Assembly: GCA_900544465.1 (NCBI GenBank)
Contig: UQVT01000114.1
Span: forward strand, 1 to 6,385
DNA: 6,385 bases
Reading direction: 5' to 3'
Source of the DNA: an uncultured Collinsella sp.
Lineage (GTDB): Bacteria; Actinomycetota; Coriobacteriia; Coriobacteriales; Coriobacteriaceae
Shown here in pieces: positions 1 through 5,445 of this stretch. The notes under the pieces were generated by a model. That model was not told where the DNA came from, did no database searches, and was given only the letters and a program-made list of their open reading frames with translations. A program made the position numbers and the translations under genes. The number at the start of each line of letters is the position of its first letter. Within the stretch, counting starts at the first letter, position 1.

Positions 1-339
1 CCTAAGGCAGCCGGCGTCATTGCCAACAAGCTCAATATCCGCATTTTGGGCACGGCGAGCGAAGCGGGCAAAATTGAACTCGTTGGGCACACGCGTGGCG
101 AAAAGAAGATGCTCACCAAGATTGTCGACACCATGGAGGCCGAGGGCTTCACGGGTGGCGAGGTCATCATCGACCACGTCGAGAATGAGGTAGGCGCCCA
201 GGCACTTGCCAGCCGCATTGTGGAGCGCTGGCCAGGCTCCAAGACTATCATCATGCCCTGTAACGGGCTAGATTCATACTATGCCGAGATGCATGGCCTC
301 ATCATCGGCTACGGCATGGGCGTCGCTTCGGGCCGATAA
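1..339 (+). CDS. DegV family protein, C-terminal part (5' end outside the window)
   Basis: The reading frame is open from base 1 and ends in TAA at 337-339, giving 112 residues of a protein that starts upstream. The segment VGHTRGEKKML matches the DegV-family region where a conserved basic stretch (R-G-x-K-K) follows a strand. The following pattern (alternating strand and helix, then GLIIGYGMGVASGR) fits the C-terminal DegV subdomain. DegV proteins bind a fatty acid in a cleft between two alpha/beta domains; in Firmicutes, related FakB proteins present fatty acids to the kinase FakA. Which lipid this one binds cannot be seen, because the ligand-contacting N-terminal part is missing. The GTG or TTG codons inside this stretch are not needed as starts. 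The gene ends at a strong hairpin terminator and converges with the DUF1836 gene. The family call is likely but rests on weak similarity of a partial sequence. Confidence 0.72.
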   Translation, partial: PKAAGVIANKLNIRILGTASEAGKIELVGHTRGEKKMLTKIVDTMEAEGFTGGEVIIDHVENEVGAQALASRIVERWPGSKTIIMPCNGLDSYYAEMHGLIIGYGMGVASGR

Positions 340-358
340 TGTCCAACTAGACAAACGT

Positions 359-398
359 ACGGGCGGGATAAAGAGCCAGTGGCTTTTATCCCGCCCGT
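359..398. terminator. Bidirectional hairpin terminator between DegV and DUF1836 genes
   Basis: A perfect 14-bp stem pairs ACGGGCGGGATAAA (359-372) with TTTATCCCGCCCGT (385-398). Inside it, after one bulged G, a second stem of 4 bp (AGCC 374-377 with GGCT 381-384) closes a 3-base loop. It lies 20 bases after the DegV stop and 13 bases before the end of the convergent DUF1836 gene, so it can serve both. The T tract on the plus side is short (TCTTAT) and there is only GTTTGT on the minus side, so its strength would come from the stem. Confidence 0.85.
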
Positions 399-410
399 CT
401 TATACCTCGG

Positions 411-1022
411 TTAGCTATTAAACCCATTGAACTTGAGGTAGCTCATCAGGTACGCCTTCGAAACGAAGGACGATACCGCACTGCGTGCGAGCAGCGACTC
501 GCGCGTAACCTGATGTGCAGTATCGGGCACGGGAGTCTGCTCGACGGAAAACGCCGCACGAATCGATGCCTCAAGTTGATCGACCACATAATCGAAAGCC
601 GTCGGAGCGTCGTAGCTCAAGCGCTGAATATTAAAAAGCGCCTGAACCGCAGCGATGGGCAGCACCTGCTTAAAGATACAAATGGCGATGAGACGCGCAA
701 TCTGCTCACGGCCATACTGCTTTTTAACCGGAGCAGGAACGAGTCCGACTTTCACGTAGTTATTGATCATCGAAGGCGTGATAACGGGCTGCTCTACGCA
801 AATCGAAAGCGGCTCCATCCACAGCGCCACATATTCAATAACCTGATCGCGATAGAGCGTTACGTTGGGCAGCTGATCATAGCGTGGCAGGCTCAACGCG
901 TTGAGTTTACCCACCATATCGGACTGAATAAATGCATTCGGCAGCACCGTCGGCTGAATATCCTCCGGCTTAATTCTGACCGATGTATCGGACATCGGGA
1001 TAACATGTTTGACATGGTTCAT
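411..1022 (-). CDS. DUF1836 domain protein, probable MerR-like DNA-binding regulator
   Basis: This encodes 203 residues. Residues about 81-130 (from ITPSMINNYVKVGLVPAP through REQIARLIAICIFKQVLP) form the helix-turn-helix-like block typical of DUF1836 proteins, which resembles the winged helix of MerR regulators: a recognition helix, a short wing with K-K-x-Y-x-R, then a helix ending before the IAAVQALF segment. The start ATG at 1022 was chosen because GGAGG lies 6 bases upstream. A longer open frame reaching 1184 lacks such a site and would run through the trxB terminator hairpin. No effector-binding domain or metal-binding cysteine cluster is visible; the C-terminal third is helical and unassigned. 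A putative promoter lies just upstream, so it is probably transcribed alone, downstream of and separated from trxB. Targets are unknown. The DUF1836 call is fairly secure; regulator function is inferred from the fold. Confidence 0.8.
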   Translation of the reverse strand: MNHVKHVIPMSDTSVRIKPEDIQPTVLPNAFIQSDMVGKLNALSLPRYDQLPNVTLYRDQVIEYVALWMEPLSICVEQPVITPSMINNYVKVGLVPAPVKKQYGREQIARLIAICIFKQVLPIAAVQALFNIQRLSYDAPTAFDYVVDQLEASIRAAFSVEQTPVPDTAHQVTRESLLARSAVSSFVSKAYLMSYLKFNGFNS

Positions 1023-1046
1023 TAGAGGCCTCCGTTCGTTTTCTAT

Positions 1047-1075
1047 ATTGTATTCTAGGTTATCTAGTTTTGCAT
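1047..1075 (-). promoter_or_regulatory. Candidate promoter and CTAG-N5-CTAG operator of the DUF1836 gene
   Basis: On the minus strand a -10-like TACAAT (1052-1047) lies about 25 bases before the start codon, with only a weak -35 (ATGCAA, 1075-1070) at 17-bp spacing. Between them sits CTAGGTTATCTAG (1055-1067), an interrupted palindrome with 4-bp arms. Its position in the promoter spacer is typical of MerR-type operators, so autoregulation is plausible. The elements are individually weak. Confidence 0.35.
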
Positions 1076-1093
1076 ACCACATACCCGCTAAGT

Positions 1094-1137
1094 AAAAGTG
1101 GTTGGACAGCACATTGACGCACCGTCCAACCACTTTG
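1094..1137 (-). terminator. Terminator of trxB
   Basis: A perfect 13-bp inverted repeat pairs AAAGTGGTTGGAC (1095-1107) with GTCCAACCACTTT (1124-1136) across a 16-base loop. Read on the minus strand, it lies about 40 bases after the trxB stop, and its descending arm ends in ACTTTTACTT, a modest T tract. It would insulate the DUF1836 gene from trxB transcription. Confidence 0.75.
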
Positions 1138-1176
1138 TTTAAAGATAGCAACCTTACATAAGATATATTATCGTAC

Positions 1177-2115
1177 TTATCCACGGAGAAACGCGTATGC
1201 GCTCGTTGCTGCTATGGCTCCGTCCGAAACAGCGGTCACAACCTGGCGTAAACGTTTGGAACGGATATCGCCAGCGGCAAATAGACCTGGCGTGCGGGTC
1301 GCCATGGATTCATCAGTCAGAATGCCGCCATCAGGCGCCAGATCGACTAGATGCTCAACAAGCTCGGTATGGGGTTGCGTGCCGGTAAAGACAAAAATGC
1401 CAAACGAGCCAGGATCAAAGGTCTCGGCATGCGTCTTACTGCTTGCATTGTCCTTGAACGAAATTGTCGTGGGCATCGCTTCACCAGAAAGCTCAACAAT
1501 ACTAGTTTGGTACCTAACTGTAATATTGTCCTTTTCGAGTACTTTCTGAACAACACCATCAGGTGCACGGAACTGATCGCGACGCAAGACGATGGTCACG
1601 CTGCTGGCGATTTCTGACAAGAACAGGGCTTCCTCACAGGCAGCATTGCCGCCGCCAATGACAAAAACCTGCTTGCCACGGAAGAACATGCCGTCACACG
1701 TCGCGCAATACGAAACGCCACGACCGCGATACGTATCCTCGCCAGCGAAACCAGCAGATCGCGGCGTGGCACCCATGCAAGCGATAACGCTCGAGGCAAG
1801 CGTATCGCCCATATCGTGATGCACCGTAAACAGCGCTGCATCGGCATCGTAATCGATACCCGTAACCATGCTCCATGTAACCTGCGCTCCCAGCCCCTCT
1901 GCATGTTGCTGAAAACGCTCGCCGAGTTCGGCGCCACTCAAGAGCGGAATGCCCGGATAGTTCTCGACTTCATTGGTCGTGGCGATCTGTCCACCCGACA
2001 TGCCCTGCTCAATCACGGTCGTCGTCAGGTTGGCACGCGCAGCGTAAATGGCGGCAGCATAGCCCGCGGGGCCTCCACCGATAATCGCAACATCAATCGG
2101 CTGATCGGTAGTCAT
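1177..2115 (-). CDS. trxB: Thioredoxin reductase (NADPH, FAD-dependent)
   Basis: Encodes 312 residues, the usual length for low-molecular-weight bacterial thioredoxin reductase, which uses NADPH and FAD to reduce thioredoxin in the cytosol. Visible in order: the N-terminal FAD-binding GGGPAGYAAAIYAARA (residues 13-28); GGQ with the ENYPG segment (41-55); the redox-active CATC motif (Cys137 and Cys140) followed by DG; the NADPH-binding GGGNAA (154-159); the 2'-phosphate region RRDQFRA (178-184); and the C-terminal FAD motif FAAGDIRSKRLRQVV (279-293). The usual His before the RR pair is Leu177 here, but both arginines and the later Arg are kept. The ATG at 2115 was chosen because AGAGGA lies at good spacing; an upstream in-frame extension to 2190 would add unrelated residues before the FAD motif. 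No thioredoxin gene is adjacent. The gene is divergent from the glycosyltransferase and followed by its own terminator. Confidence 0.97.
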   Translation of the reverse strand: MTTDQPIDVAIIGGGPAGYAAAIYAARANLTTTVIEQGMSGGQIATTNEVENYPGIPLLSGAELGERFQQHAEGLGAQVTWSMVTGIDYDADAALFTVHHDMGDTLASSVIACMGATPRSAGFAGEDTYRGRGVSYCATCDGMFFRGKQVFVIGGGNAACEEALFLSEIASSVTIVLRRDQFRAPDGVVQKVLEKDNITVRYQTSIVELSGEAMPTTISFKDNASSKTHAETFDPGSFGIFVFTGTQPHTELVEHLVDLAPDGGILTDESMATRTPGLFAAGDIRSKRLRQVVTAVSDGAIAATSAYAFLRG

Positions 2116-2174
2116 GAAGAATCCTCTCGTCGAAACGTTGTCGTTCTTTGCGCTCATACCCAAATTTACGTGAA

Positions 2175-2187
2175 CATGACACTCATG
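2175..2187. promoter_or_regulatory. Palindrome in the trxB / glycosyltransferase divergent control region
   Basis: CATGACACTCATG is a perfect inverted repeat with 5-bp arms (2175-2179 and 2183-2187) around CAC. It sits in the 117-base region between the two divergent start codons, just upstream of TACAAT (2191-2196), the best -10-like hexamer for the glycosyltransferase gene. No convincing -35 was found for either gene. A short palindrome like this may be an operator or chance. Confidence 0.25.
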
Positions 2188-2232
2188 CACTACAATGATA
2201 AATCGCGTAACAAAGCTGAAGGGGAGTTATCG

Positions 2233-3534
2233 ATGGATCAAACGCAGACGAGCAATAGCGCTCCCCTGCCCATGCAAGTCACTCCCCAACCGGAGCAAAT
2301 GACCGTTTCACCTACACAAAAACCCCTGGTAACCATTGTGCACGCATCGGTTGGATCGGGCCACAAAGCCGCCGCCAACGCGATTGCACAAGCATTTGAC
2401 CTTATCCGCGGCACCAAGGGAATCCCTGAGGATATTGAAATTGAAGTGCTCGATATCCTTGATTTTGGACGTATTAAATTCGACGGCAATAAGACCGCGG
2501 CTTCTTTTACGGGAGCCACACGCCCCATTTACGACCTGACCTGGCGATATACGCTTACAGGACATCTGCTCTGGGGCGGCGGCACAGCATGGTCACGAAT
2601 TATGTTCCCCGCCTTCAACGAATACGTCCGGACCCGCAGGCCCATAGCCGTGGTCGCAACACACATTACGGCGGCCAACGTCGCTGTGGGCGCCCGCGTC
2701 ATCACGGGTATCGATTACCCGGTCATCTGCGTGCCGACCGATTACGAAGTCGAAGGCTTTTGGCCCCACAAGGACACCGATCTATTCTGTGTAGCCAACG
2801 AGTTTATGGCCGAAACGCTGCGCCCGCGCAAGGTTCCCGAGTCAAAGATCCGCATAACGGGCATCCCCATCCGAGCCGGTTTCGATTCAGATTACAAACG
2901 CGAAGATGAGCTCAGCAAGTTCAATCTCCCCATAGACAAAACCGTCGTATTGGTGATGGCCGGTGCCAGTTTACCCCAACCATACGTGCGTTTCCGCGCC
3001 GCGATGGACCACACGCTCCCCTTCTTACGCAGCTTTGAGGACATGCACTTTGTCTTTTTACCGGGCAAGGATAAAGAATACGCCACCCGACTCAAGACGC
3101 TCTTCGACGCCATGAAGCTCGAAAACGTCACGGTTCTAGACTACGTGGACGACATGGCGGCCCTCATGCACGGCTGCGACCTGGCAATTCTCAAATCGGG
3201 CGGACTCACCGTCACCGAGTGCCTGTGCGCGCATCTGCCGATGATCCTGCTGGGCAAGTCCTATGGCCAGGAAAAGGCAAACACCACGATGCTCACCGGC
3301 ATGGGCGCCAGCATGCATGTCACCACCGCACGAGAACTCATCGTAACGCTACGTCACTTGCACGACCATCCCGAATCACTCAAAGCCCTACTCATCAACG
3401 GCGAAGTGCTACGCCGCCCCCACGCAGCCGAAGACATAGCCATCGCAAGCATGGAGCTCGTAGGCAAGCCCCAAAAGCGCAAACGAGCCTTCTGCCGCTT
3501 CTACTGGGGAGGAAAGCCCGCGCATATCCGCTAG
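2233..3534 (+). CDS. Glycosyltransferase of the MGDG synthase / UgtP diacylglycerol glucosyltransferase family
   Basis: Encodes 433 residues. After a 30-residue polar, Pro/Gln-rich head comes VTIVHASVGSGHKAAANAI (33-51), the family's N-terminal signature with S-x-G-x-G-H, which in MGDG synthases and UgtP forms part of the lipid-acceptor domain. PTDYEVEGFW (168-177) and ITGIPIRAGF (208-217) match the linker region of the same family. The GT-B donor domain has VMAGAS (241-246), then LDYVDDMAALMHGCDL (302-317) and KSGGLTVTEC (321-330), where the GG-x-T-x-x-E pattern binds the sugar nucleotide. Family members transfer a sugar from UDP-glucose or UDP-galactose to diacylglycerol on the inner membrane face; the actual sugar and acceptor here are unknown. 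The start at 2233 is supported by GGGGAG with 6-base spacing; the frame stays open far upstream but only over the trxB antisense strand. No transmembrane helix is evident, consistent with a peripheral membrane enzyme. Hairpin element A begins 10 bases after the stop. Confidence 0.85.
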   Translation: MDQTQTSNSAPLPMQVTPQPEQMTVSPTQKPLVTIVHASVGSGHKAAANAIAQAFDLIRGTKGIPEDIEIEVLDILDFGRIKFDGNKTAASFTGATRPIYDLTWRYTLTGHLLWGGGTAWSRIMFPAFNEYVRTRRPIAVVATHITAANVAVGARVITGIDYPVICVPTDYEVEGFWPHKDTDLFCVANEFMAETLRPRKVPESKIRITGIPIRAGFDSDYKREDELSKFNLPIDKTVVLVMAGASLPQPYVRFRAAMDHTLPFLRSFEDMHFVFLPGKDKEYATRLKTLFDAMKLENVTVLDYVDDMAALMHGCDLAILKSGGLTVTECLCAHLPMILLGKSYGQEKANTTMLTGMGASMHVTTARELIVTLRHLHDHPESLKALLINGEVLRRPHAAEDIAIASMELVGKPQKRKRAFCRFYWGGKPAHIR

Positions 3535-3544
3535 TCGAATGTCC

Positions 3545-3648
3545 GCCGCTCTGCCGGAGCCGCCCTTATATCATTCCATGCTCAAACATTCTCGCTTCGC
3601 TGCGAAACTGCGCGTGGAACGATATAAGGGCGGCTCCGGCAGAGCGGC
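3545..3648 (+). repeat. Palindromic repeat element A, behind the glycosyltransferase gene
   Basis: The arms 3545-3572 and 3621-3648 are perfect 28-base reverse complements. After one A/C mismatch (3573 against 3620) a further 5 bp pair (TTCCA 3574-3578 with TGGAA 3615-3619), leaving a 36-base loop with a small TTCG/CGAA hairpin in it. The inner part of the stem (TATATC-A-TTCCA) and the loop recur in inverted orientation in element B, while the outer 22 bp are unlike B. It begins 10 bases after the stop codon, so it probably ends transcription or protects the 3' end of the mRNA, although no clear T tract follows. It may be a MITE- or REP-like dispersed element. Confidence 0.85.
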
Positions 3649-3725
3649 TGCGTTTACTTACTAGCAGCTACTTCGGTATCCCCTCCATTAGAACCTGCAA
3701 AGGTAAAACAGGAAAATATAAATAC

Positions 3726-3774
3726 AGTAAGCCGATGCGACAAAGGGACAGCCCCTTTGTCGCATCGGCTTACT
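3726..3774. repeat. Perfect 22-bp hairpin between elements A and B
   Basis: Bases 3726-3747 and 3753-3774 are exact reverse complements around the 5-base loop ACAGC. The centre reads AAAGGGACAGCCCCTTT. It is followed on the plus strand by AGAAAAG rather than a T tract, and on the minus strand by GTATTTATATTTT, so a terminator reading leftward is conceivable but no leftward gene ends just before it. It shares no obvious core with A and B. I recall similar palindromes around GGGAC in other anaerobe genomes, but this is not verified here. Confidence 0.8.
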
Positions 3775-3807
3775 AGAAAAGTAAATATTGTTTCAAGCGA
3801 GTAGCCG

Positions 3808-3910
3808 CCCGCCCGGGGCTTACCTATATCGTTCCACGCGCAGTTTCGCAGCGAGCGAAGCGACGCGAGAATGTTTGAGCATGGAATGATATAGGTAAGC
3901 CCCGGGCGGG
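3808..3910 (-). repeat. Palindromic repeat element B, behind dut; inverted relative of element A
   Basis: The arms 3808-3830 and 3888-3910 are perfect 23-base reverse complements. A G/T position (3831 against 3887) and then TTCCA/TGGAA (3832-3836 with 3882-3886) complete the stem around a 45-base loop. Read on the minus strand, the sequence from TATATC through the loop to GATATA repeats element A almost exactly, with 9 extra bases in the middle of the loop. The outer 17 bp differ wholly from A's outer 22 bp yet remain self-complementary. The element ends 16 bases from the dut stop and has the same orientation relative to dut as A has to the glycosyltransferase gene. It probably acts as the terminator or 3' stabiliser of the LysM-nrdR-dut transcript. 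Confidence 0.85.
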
Positions 3911-3926
3911 AGGGATACGAGCGCCC

Positions 3927-4370
3927 CTAGGCGACGCCGCTGGAGCCGAAGCCTCCGTTGCCTCGGTCGGTTTCGTCTAGTTCTTCTACTTCTATGAGGT
4001 TAACCGTGGGGACTTCTTGGATGACGAGTTGGGCTATGCGGTCGCCTTTGTTGATTTGGATGTTGTTTGAGGGGTCCAGGTTGATGAGGATAACCTTGAG
4101 TTCTCCTCGGTAGTGGGCGTCGATGAGGCCAGGCGTATTGACTATAGACAGGCCCTGCTTGATGGCGAGACCGCTGCGGGGCTGGACGAAGCCGGCGTAG
4201 CCATCGGGCAGGGCGATGGCCAGCCCGGTAGAGACCAGACGACGTTCGAAGGGCTTCAGGACGCAGTCCTCGTTGGAGCGCAGATCCAAGCCGGCATCGG
4301 TGGGATGGGCGTATTTGGGAAGCTCGACGGTGGGATCGAGACGCTTTATGTTGAGGGTAATGTTGGACAT
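3927..4370 (-). CDS. dut: dUTP diphosphatase (dUTPase)
   Basis: Encodes 147 residues, a normal length for the trimeric all-beta dUTPase, which hydrolyses dUTP to dUMP and pyrophosphate. This keeps uracil out of DNA and supplies thymidylate synthesis. All five conserved motifs are present: DAGLDLRS (25-32), PRSGLA (64-69), GLIDAHYRGE (81-90) with catalytic Asp84 and the uracil-stacking Tyr87, GDRIAQL (109-115), and the glycine-rich C-terminal RGNGGFGSSG (136-145) that closes over the substrate. The start codon lies 4 bases after the nrdR stop, and its AGGTGA ribosome site overlaps the end of nrdR, so the two genes are probably translationally coupled. The 3' half is rich in A- and C-ending codons, including ATA, CTA and CGA, unlike the neighbouring genes. 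Hairpin element B follows the stop. Confidence 0.97.
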   Translation of the reverse strand: MSNITLNIKRLDPTVELPKYAHPTDAGLDLRSNEDCVLKPFERRLVSTGLAIALPDGYAGFVQPRSGLAIKQGLSIVNTPGLIDAHYRGELKVILINLDPSNNIQINKGDRIAQLVIQEVPTVNLIEVEELDETDRGNGGFGSSGVA

Positions 4371-4374
4371 GGAA

Positions 4375-4818
4375 TCACCTTAGCTTGTCGAGCTCTTGCA
4401 GAAACTCATCGACGTCTTTGAAATCGCGGTAGACCGAGGCAAAGCGGATGTACGCCACCTTGTCGATCTTGGCCAAGCGTTTGAGCACCATGTCACCCAA
4501 CTCATGCGACGTGACGGCCGTCAGCGTGCGAGAGCGCAGCTCGACCTCAATGTCGTCGATAATCTCATTGAGCTTCTTAGTGTCGATATCACGCTTGATG
4601 GTGGCGCGCATCAAGCCGACGAGCAGCTTATTGCGATCGAACCGCTGCTTGGTTCCGTCCGACTTAATGACCTCGATTGGGTCTTCGCATCGCTCGAACG
4701 TTGTAAAGCGGTAGTTACACGAGCAACATTCGCGACGGCGCTTAATGGTGTTATTTGACTCCTGCATACGGGAATCAACGACGCGGGTATGTGCCTTGCC
4801 GCATTTGGGACAGCGCAT
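4375..4818 (-). CDS. nrdR: Transcriptional repressor NrdR (ribonucleotide reductase regulator)
   Basis: Encodes 147 residues. The N-terminal zinc ribbon has Cys3/Cys6 and Cys31/Cys34 in CPKCG and CCSCNYRFTTFE, with VVDSR and the basic KRRRECC segment between them. The C-terminal ATP-cone domain spans about residues 48-138 (VIKSDGTKQRFDRNKL onward) and ends with the hallmark VAYIRFASVYRDFKDVDEF (121-139). NrdR senses ATP/dATP and represses ribonucleotide reductase genes through paired NrdR boxes. The start at 4818 has AAAGGAGG 5 bases upstream, a near-perfect ribosome site; a longer frame from a TTG at 4863 is disfavoured because it places residues before the conserved MRCPKCG start. The start codon and part of the ribosome site lie in a strong inverted repeat (see 4813-4856). 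The gene sits 51 bases after the LysM gene and 4 bases before dut, so it probably belongs to one transcript. No nrd structural gene is in the window. Confidence 0.97.
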   Translation of the reverse strand: MRCPKCGKAHTRVVDSRMQESNNTIKRRRECCSCNYRFTTFERCEDPIEVIKSDGTKQRFDRNKLLVGLMRATIKRDIDTKKLNEIIDDIEVELRSRTLTAVTSHELGDMVLKRLAKIDKVAYIRFASVYRDFKDVDEFLQELDKLR

Positions 4819-4856
4819 GGTACCTCCTTTTAAACGATAACAAGGGTACCATGCGC
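4813..4856 (-). promoter_or_regulatory. Inverted repeat enclosing the nrdR ribosome site and start codon
   Basis: GCGCATGGTACC (4813-4824) and GGTACCATGCGC (4845-4856) are perfect 12-bp reverse complements around a 20-base loop. In the leftward transcript the nrdR AUG (4818-4816) falls in the descending arm, the GG of the ribosome site begins that arm, and AAAAGGA is in the loop. Such a stem could hold back nrdR translation unless opened by ribosomes leaving the LysM gene, a ligand or a protein. It could equally be a DNA operator. The upstream arm contains a second ATG in another frame. Confidence 0.6.
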
Positions 4857-4869
4857 AGCGCAATAATGA

Positions 4870-5322
4870 TTACGAACGAGCAGGAACCTTAAGATGCGCA
4901 CCGGCGGCGAGCGAACCATGCTCCAGATGATTGACGTTACGGATCATGTCGGAAGTCTCTTGCGTGGAAAGGCCTTCGATTGGATATTCCTCGGCAAGCG
5001 ACCAAAGAGAATCGCCAGACTGAACGCGAATGGTCTCGTAGGTAACGTTGGAAACGGACTCGGCATACGCGGCGTGACGAGCGCTAAAGACCGACGTAGC
5101 GAGGACAAAGAAGAGCGTGAGCGCAACGGCAACGGCGACAATCGTCGAAACCTTCAGGGCAACGCGGGGCGGCGCGACTACAGCCTGCTGATTGCGAGCA
5201 GGCTTTACAGTCAAAGGCTGAAAGCCGGAGCGGCCACCCTGAACAACCGTAAAAGTGGGTTCTGCAGGCGTCTCGAGCTTAAGGGCGAGGTTTCCCTGGA
5301 CCATATTCGTTGCGTTCATCAT
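4870..5322 (-). CDS. LysM-domain membrane protein, candidate SOS-induced cell-division suppressor
   Basis: Encodes 150 residues. A cytoplasmic head of about 55 residues, rich in Gln, Pro and Val, is followed by one transmembrane segment (about 57-79, VSTIVAVAVALTLFFVLATS). A short linker leads to an extracytoplasmic LysM domain (about 97-147) with the hallmark RVQSGDSLWSLAEEYP and the closing GAHLKVP; LysM domains bind peptidoglycan. The gene is divergent from lexA across LexA boxes and followed by nrdR. This arrangement matches mycobacterial Rv2719c and resembles the B. subtilis lexA-yneA pair, whose LysM product delays division during the SOS response. The role here is inferred from architecture and position. 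No catalytic hydrolase domain is visible. Two adjacent ATG codons (5322 and 5319) follow AGGAG; the second has the better 6-base spacing, so the protein may start one residue later. Confidence 0.85.
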   Translation of the reverse strand: MMNATNMVQGNLALKLETPAEPTFTVVQGGRSGFQPLTVKPARNQQAVVAPPRVALKVSTIVAVAVALTLFFVLATSVFSARHAAYAESVSNVTYETIRVQSGDSLWSLAEEYPIEGLSTQETSDMIRNVNHLEHGSLAAGAHLKVPARS

Positions 5323-5389
5323 GTTCTCCTCTCGCGTGTTTTGCTGAGAACAGTTTTATCAAGCCGCGCGGACAAAAATGTCTAGCGCG

Positions 5390-5403
5390 AGAACGAATGT
5401 TCG
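5390..5403. promoter_or_regulatory. LexA box 1
   Basis: The 14-mer AGAACGAATGTTCG holds GAAC-N4-GTTC, the SOS box of Gram-positive and actinobacterial LexA (CGAAC-N4-GTTCG), with one outer mismatch. It covers the predicted transcription start of the LysM gene. Confidence 0.85.
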
Positions 5404-5409
5404 GTTATT

Positions 5410-5437
5410 ATTATCTTCGAACAGTTGTTCCTGTCAA
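5410..5437 (-). promoter_or_regulatory. Promoter of the LysM-nrdR-dut transcript
   Basis: On the minus strand a perfect -35 TTGACA (5437-5432) is separated by 16 bp from GATAAT (5415-5410), a 5-of-6 match to the -10 consensus. LexA box 2 fills bases 5418-5431 of the spacer, and box 1 covers the expected start near 5402. Repression by LexA should therefore be tight. The leader would be about 80 bases. Confidence 0.75.
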
Positions 5438-5444
5438 GCAAAAT
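5416..5444 (+). promoter_or_regulatory. Candidate promoter of lexA
   Basis: A possible -35 TTCGAA (5416-5421) and -10 CAAAAT (5439-5444) lie 17 bp apart. If correct, box 2 overlaps the -35 and box 3 covers the start point near 5451, which would give autorepression. The hexamers are weak matches. A TTGACA at 5457-5462 has no usable -10 before the start codon. Confidence 0.35.
5418..5431. promoter_or_regulatory. LexA box 2
   Basis: CGAACAGTTGTTCC matches CGAAC-N4-GTTCG with a single outer mismatch. It lies exactly within the spacer of the LysM-gene promoter and overlaps the candidate lexA -35, so one site can block both directions. Confidence 0.88.
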
Positions 5445-5445
5445 C

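Larger units (their letters stand above)
3535..3926. other. Gene-free interval between convergent genes, built from three long hairpins
   Basis: No credible gene lies in these 392 bases between the glycosyltransferase stop and the dut stop. It is organised as hairpin element A (3545-3648), a 77-base AT-richer stretch with no recognised signal, a 22-bp hairpin (3726-3774), a 33-base linker, and element B (3808-3910), an inverted relative of A. An 8-base direct repeat CTTACTAG occurs at 3657-3664 and 3769-3776, the second copy overlapping the central hairpin. The open frames crossing it are extensions of shadow frames from the neighbours. Confidence 0.8.

Noticed and set aside
513..1025. A 170-residue open frame on the plus strand
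   Set aside because: It is antisense to the DUF1836 gene, has no ribosome site and has a composition rich in Arg/His typical of a shadow frame.
1023..1184. N-terminal extension of the DUF1836 protein to 1184
   Set aside because: It would translate the trxB terminator hairpin, and a strong GGAGG site marks the ATG at 1022.
1816..2232. Upstream extension of the glycosyltransferase frame by 139 residues
   Set aside because: This part is antisense to trxB and lacks family similarity; the ATG at 2233 has a clear GGGGAG site.
3219..3776. A 185-residue plus-strand frame running from the glycosyltransferase into the hairpin region
   Set aside because: It is a shadow frame that translates hairpin A and the left arm of the central hairpin; no start signal or domain is visible.
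3535..3926. CRISPR array or retron RNA
   Set aside because: There are only two related elements, in opposite orientation and without regular spacers, and no cas or reverse transcriptase gene is in the window.
4375..4863. Longer NrdR starting at TTG 4863
   Set aside because: NrdR proteins begin with M-x-C-P-x-C, and the ATG at 4818 has a near-perfect ribosome site.
5348..5359. Possible fourth LexA box, GAACAGTTTTAT
   Set aside because: Only the left half matches and it is off the 28-bp register (43 bp from box 1).
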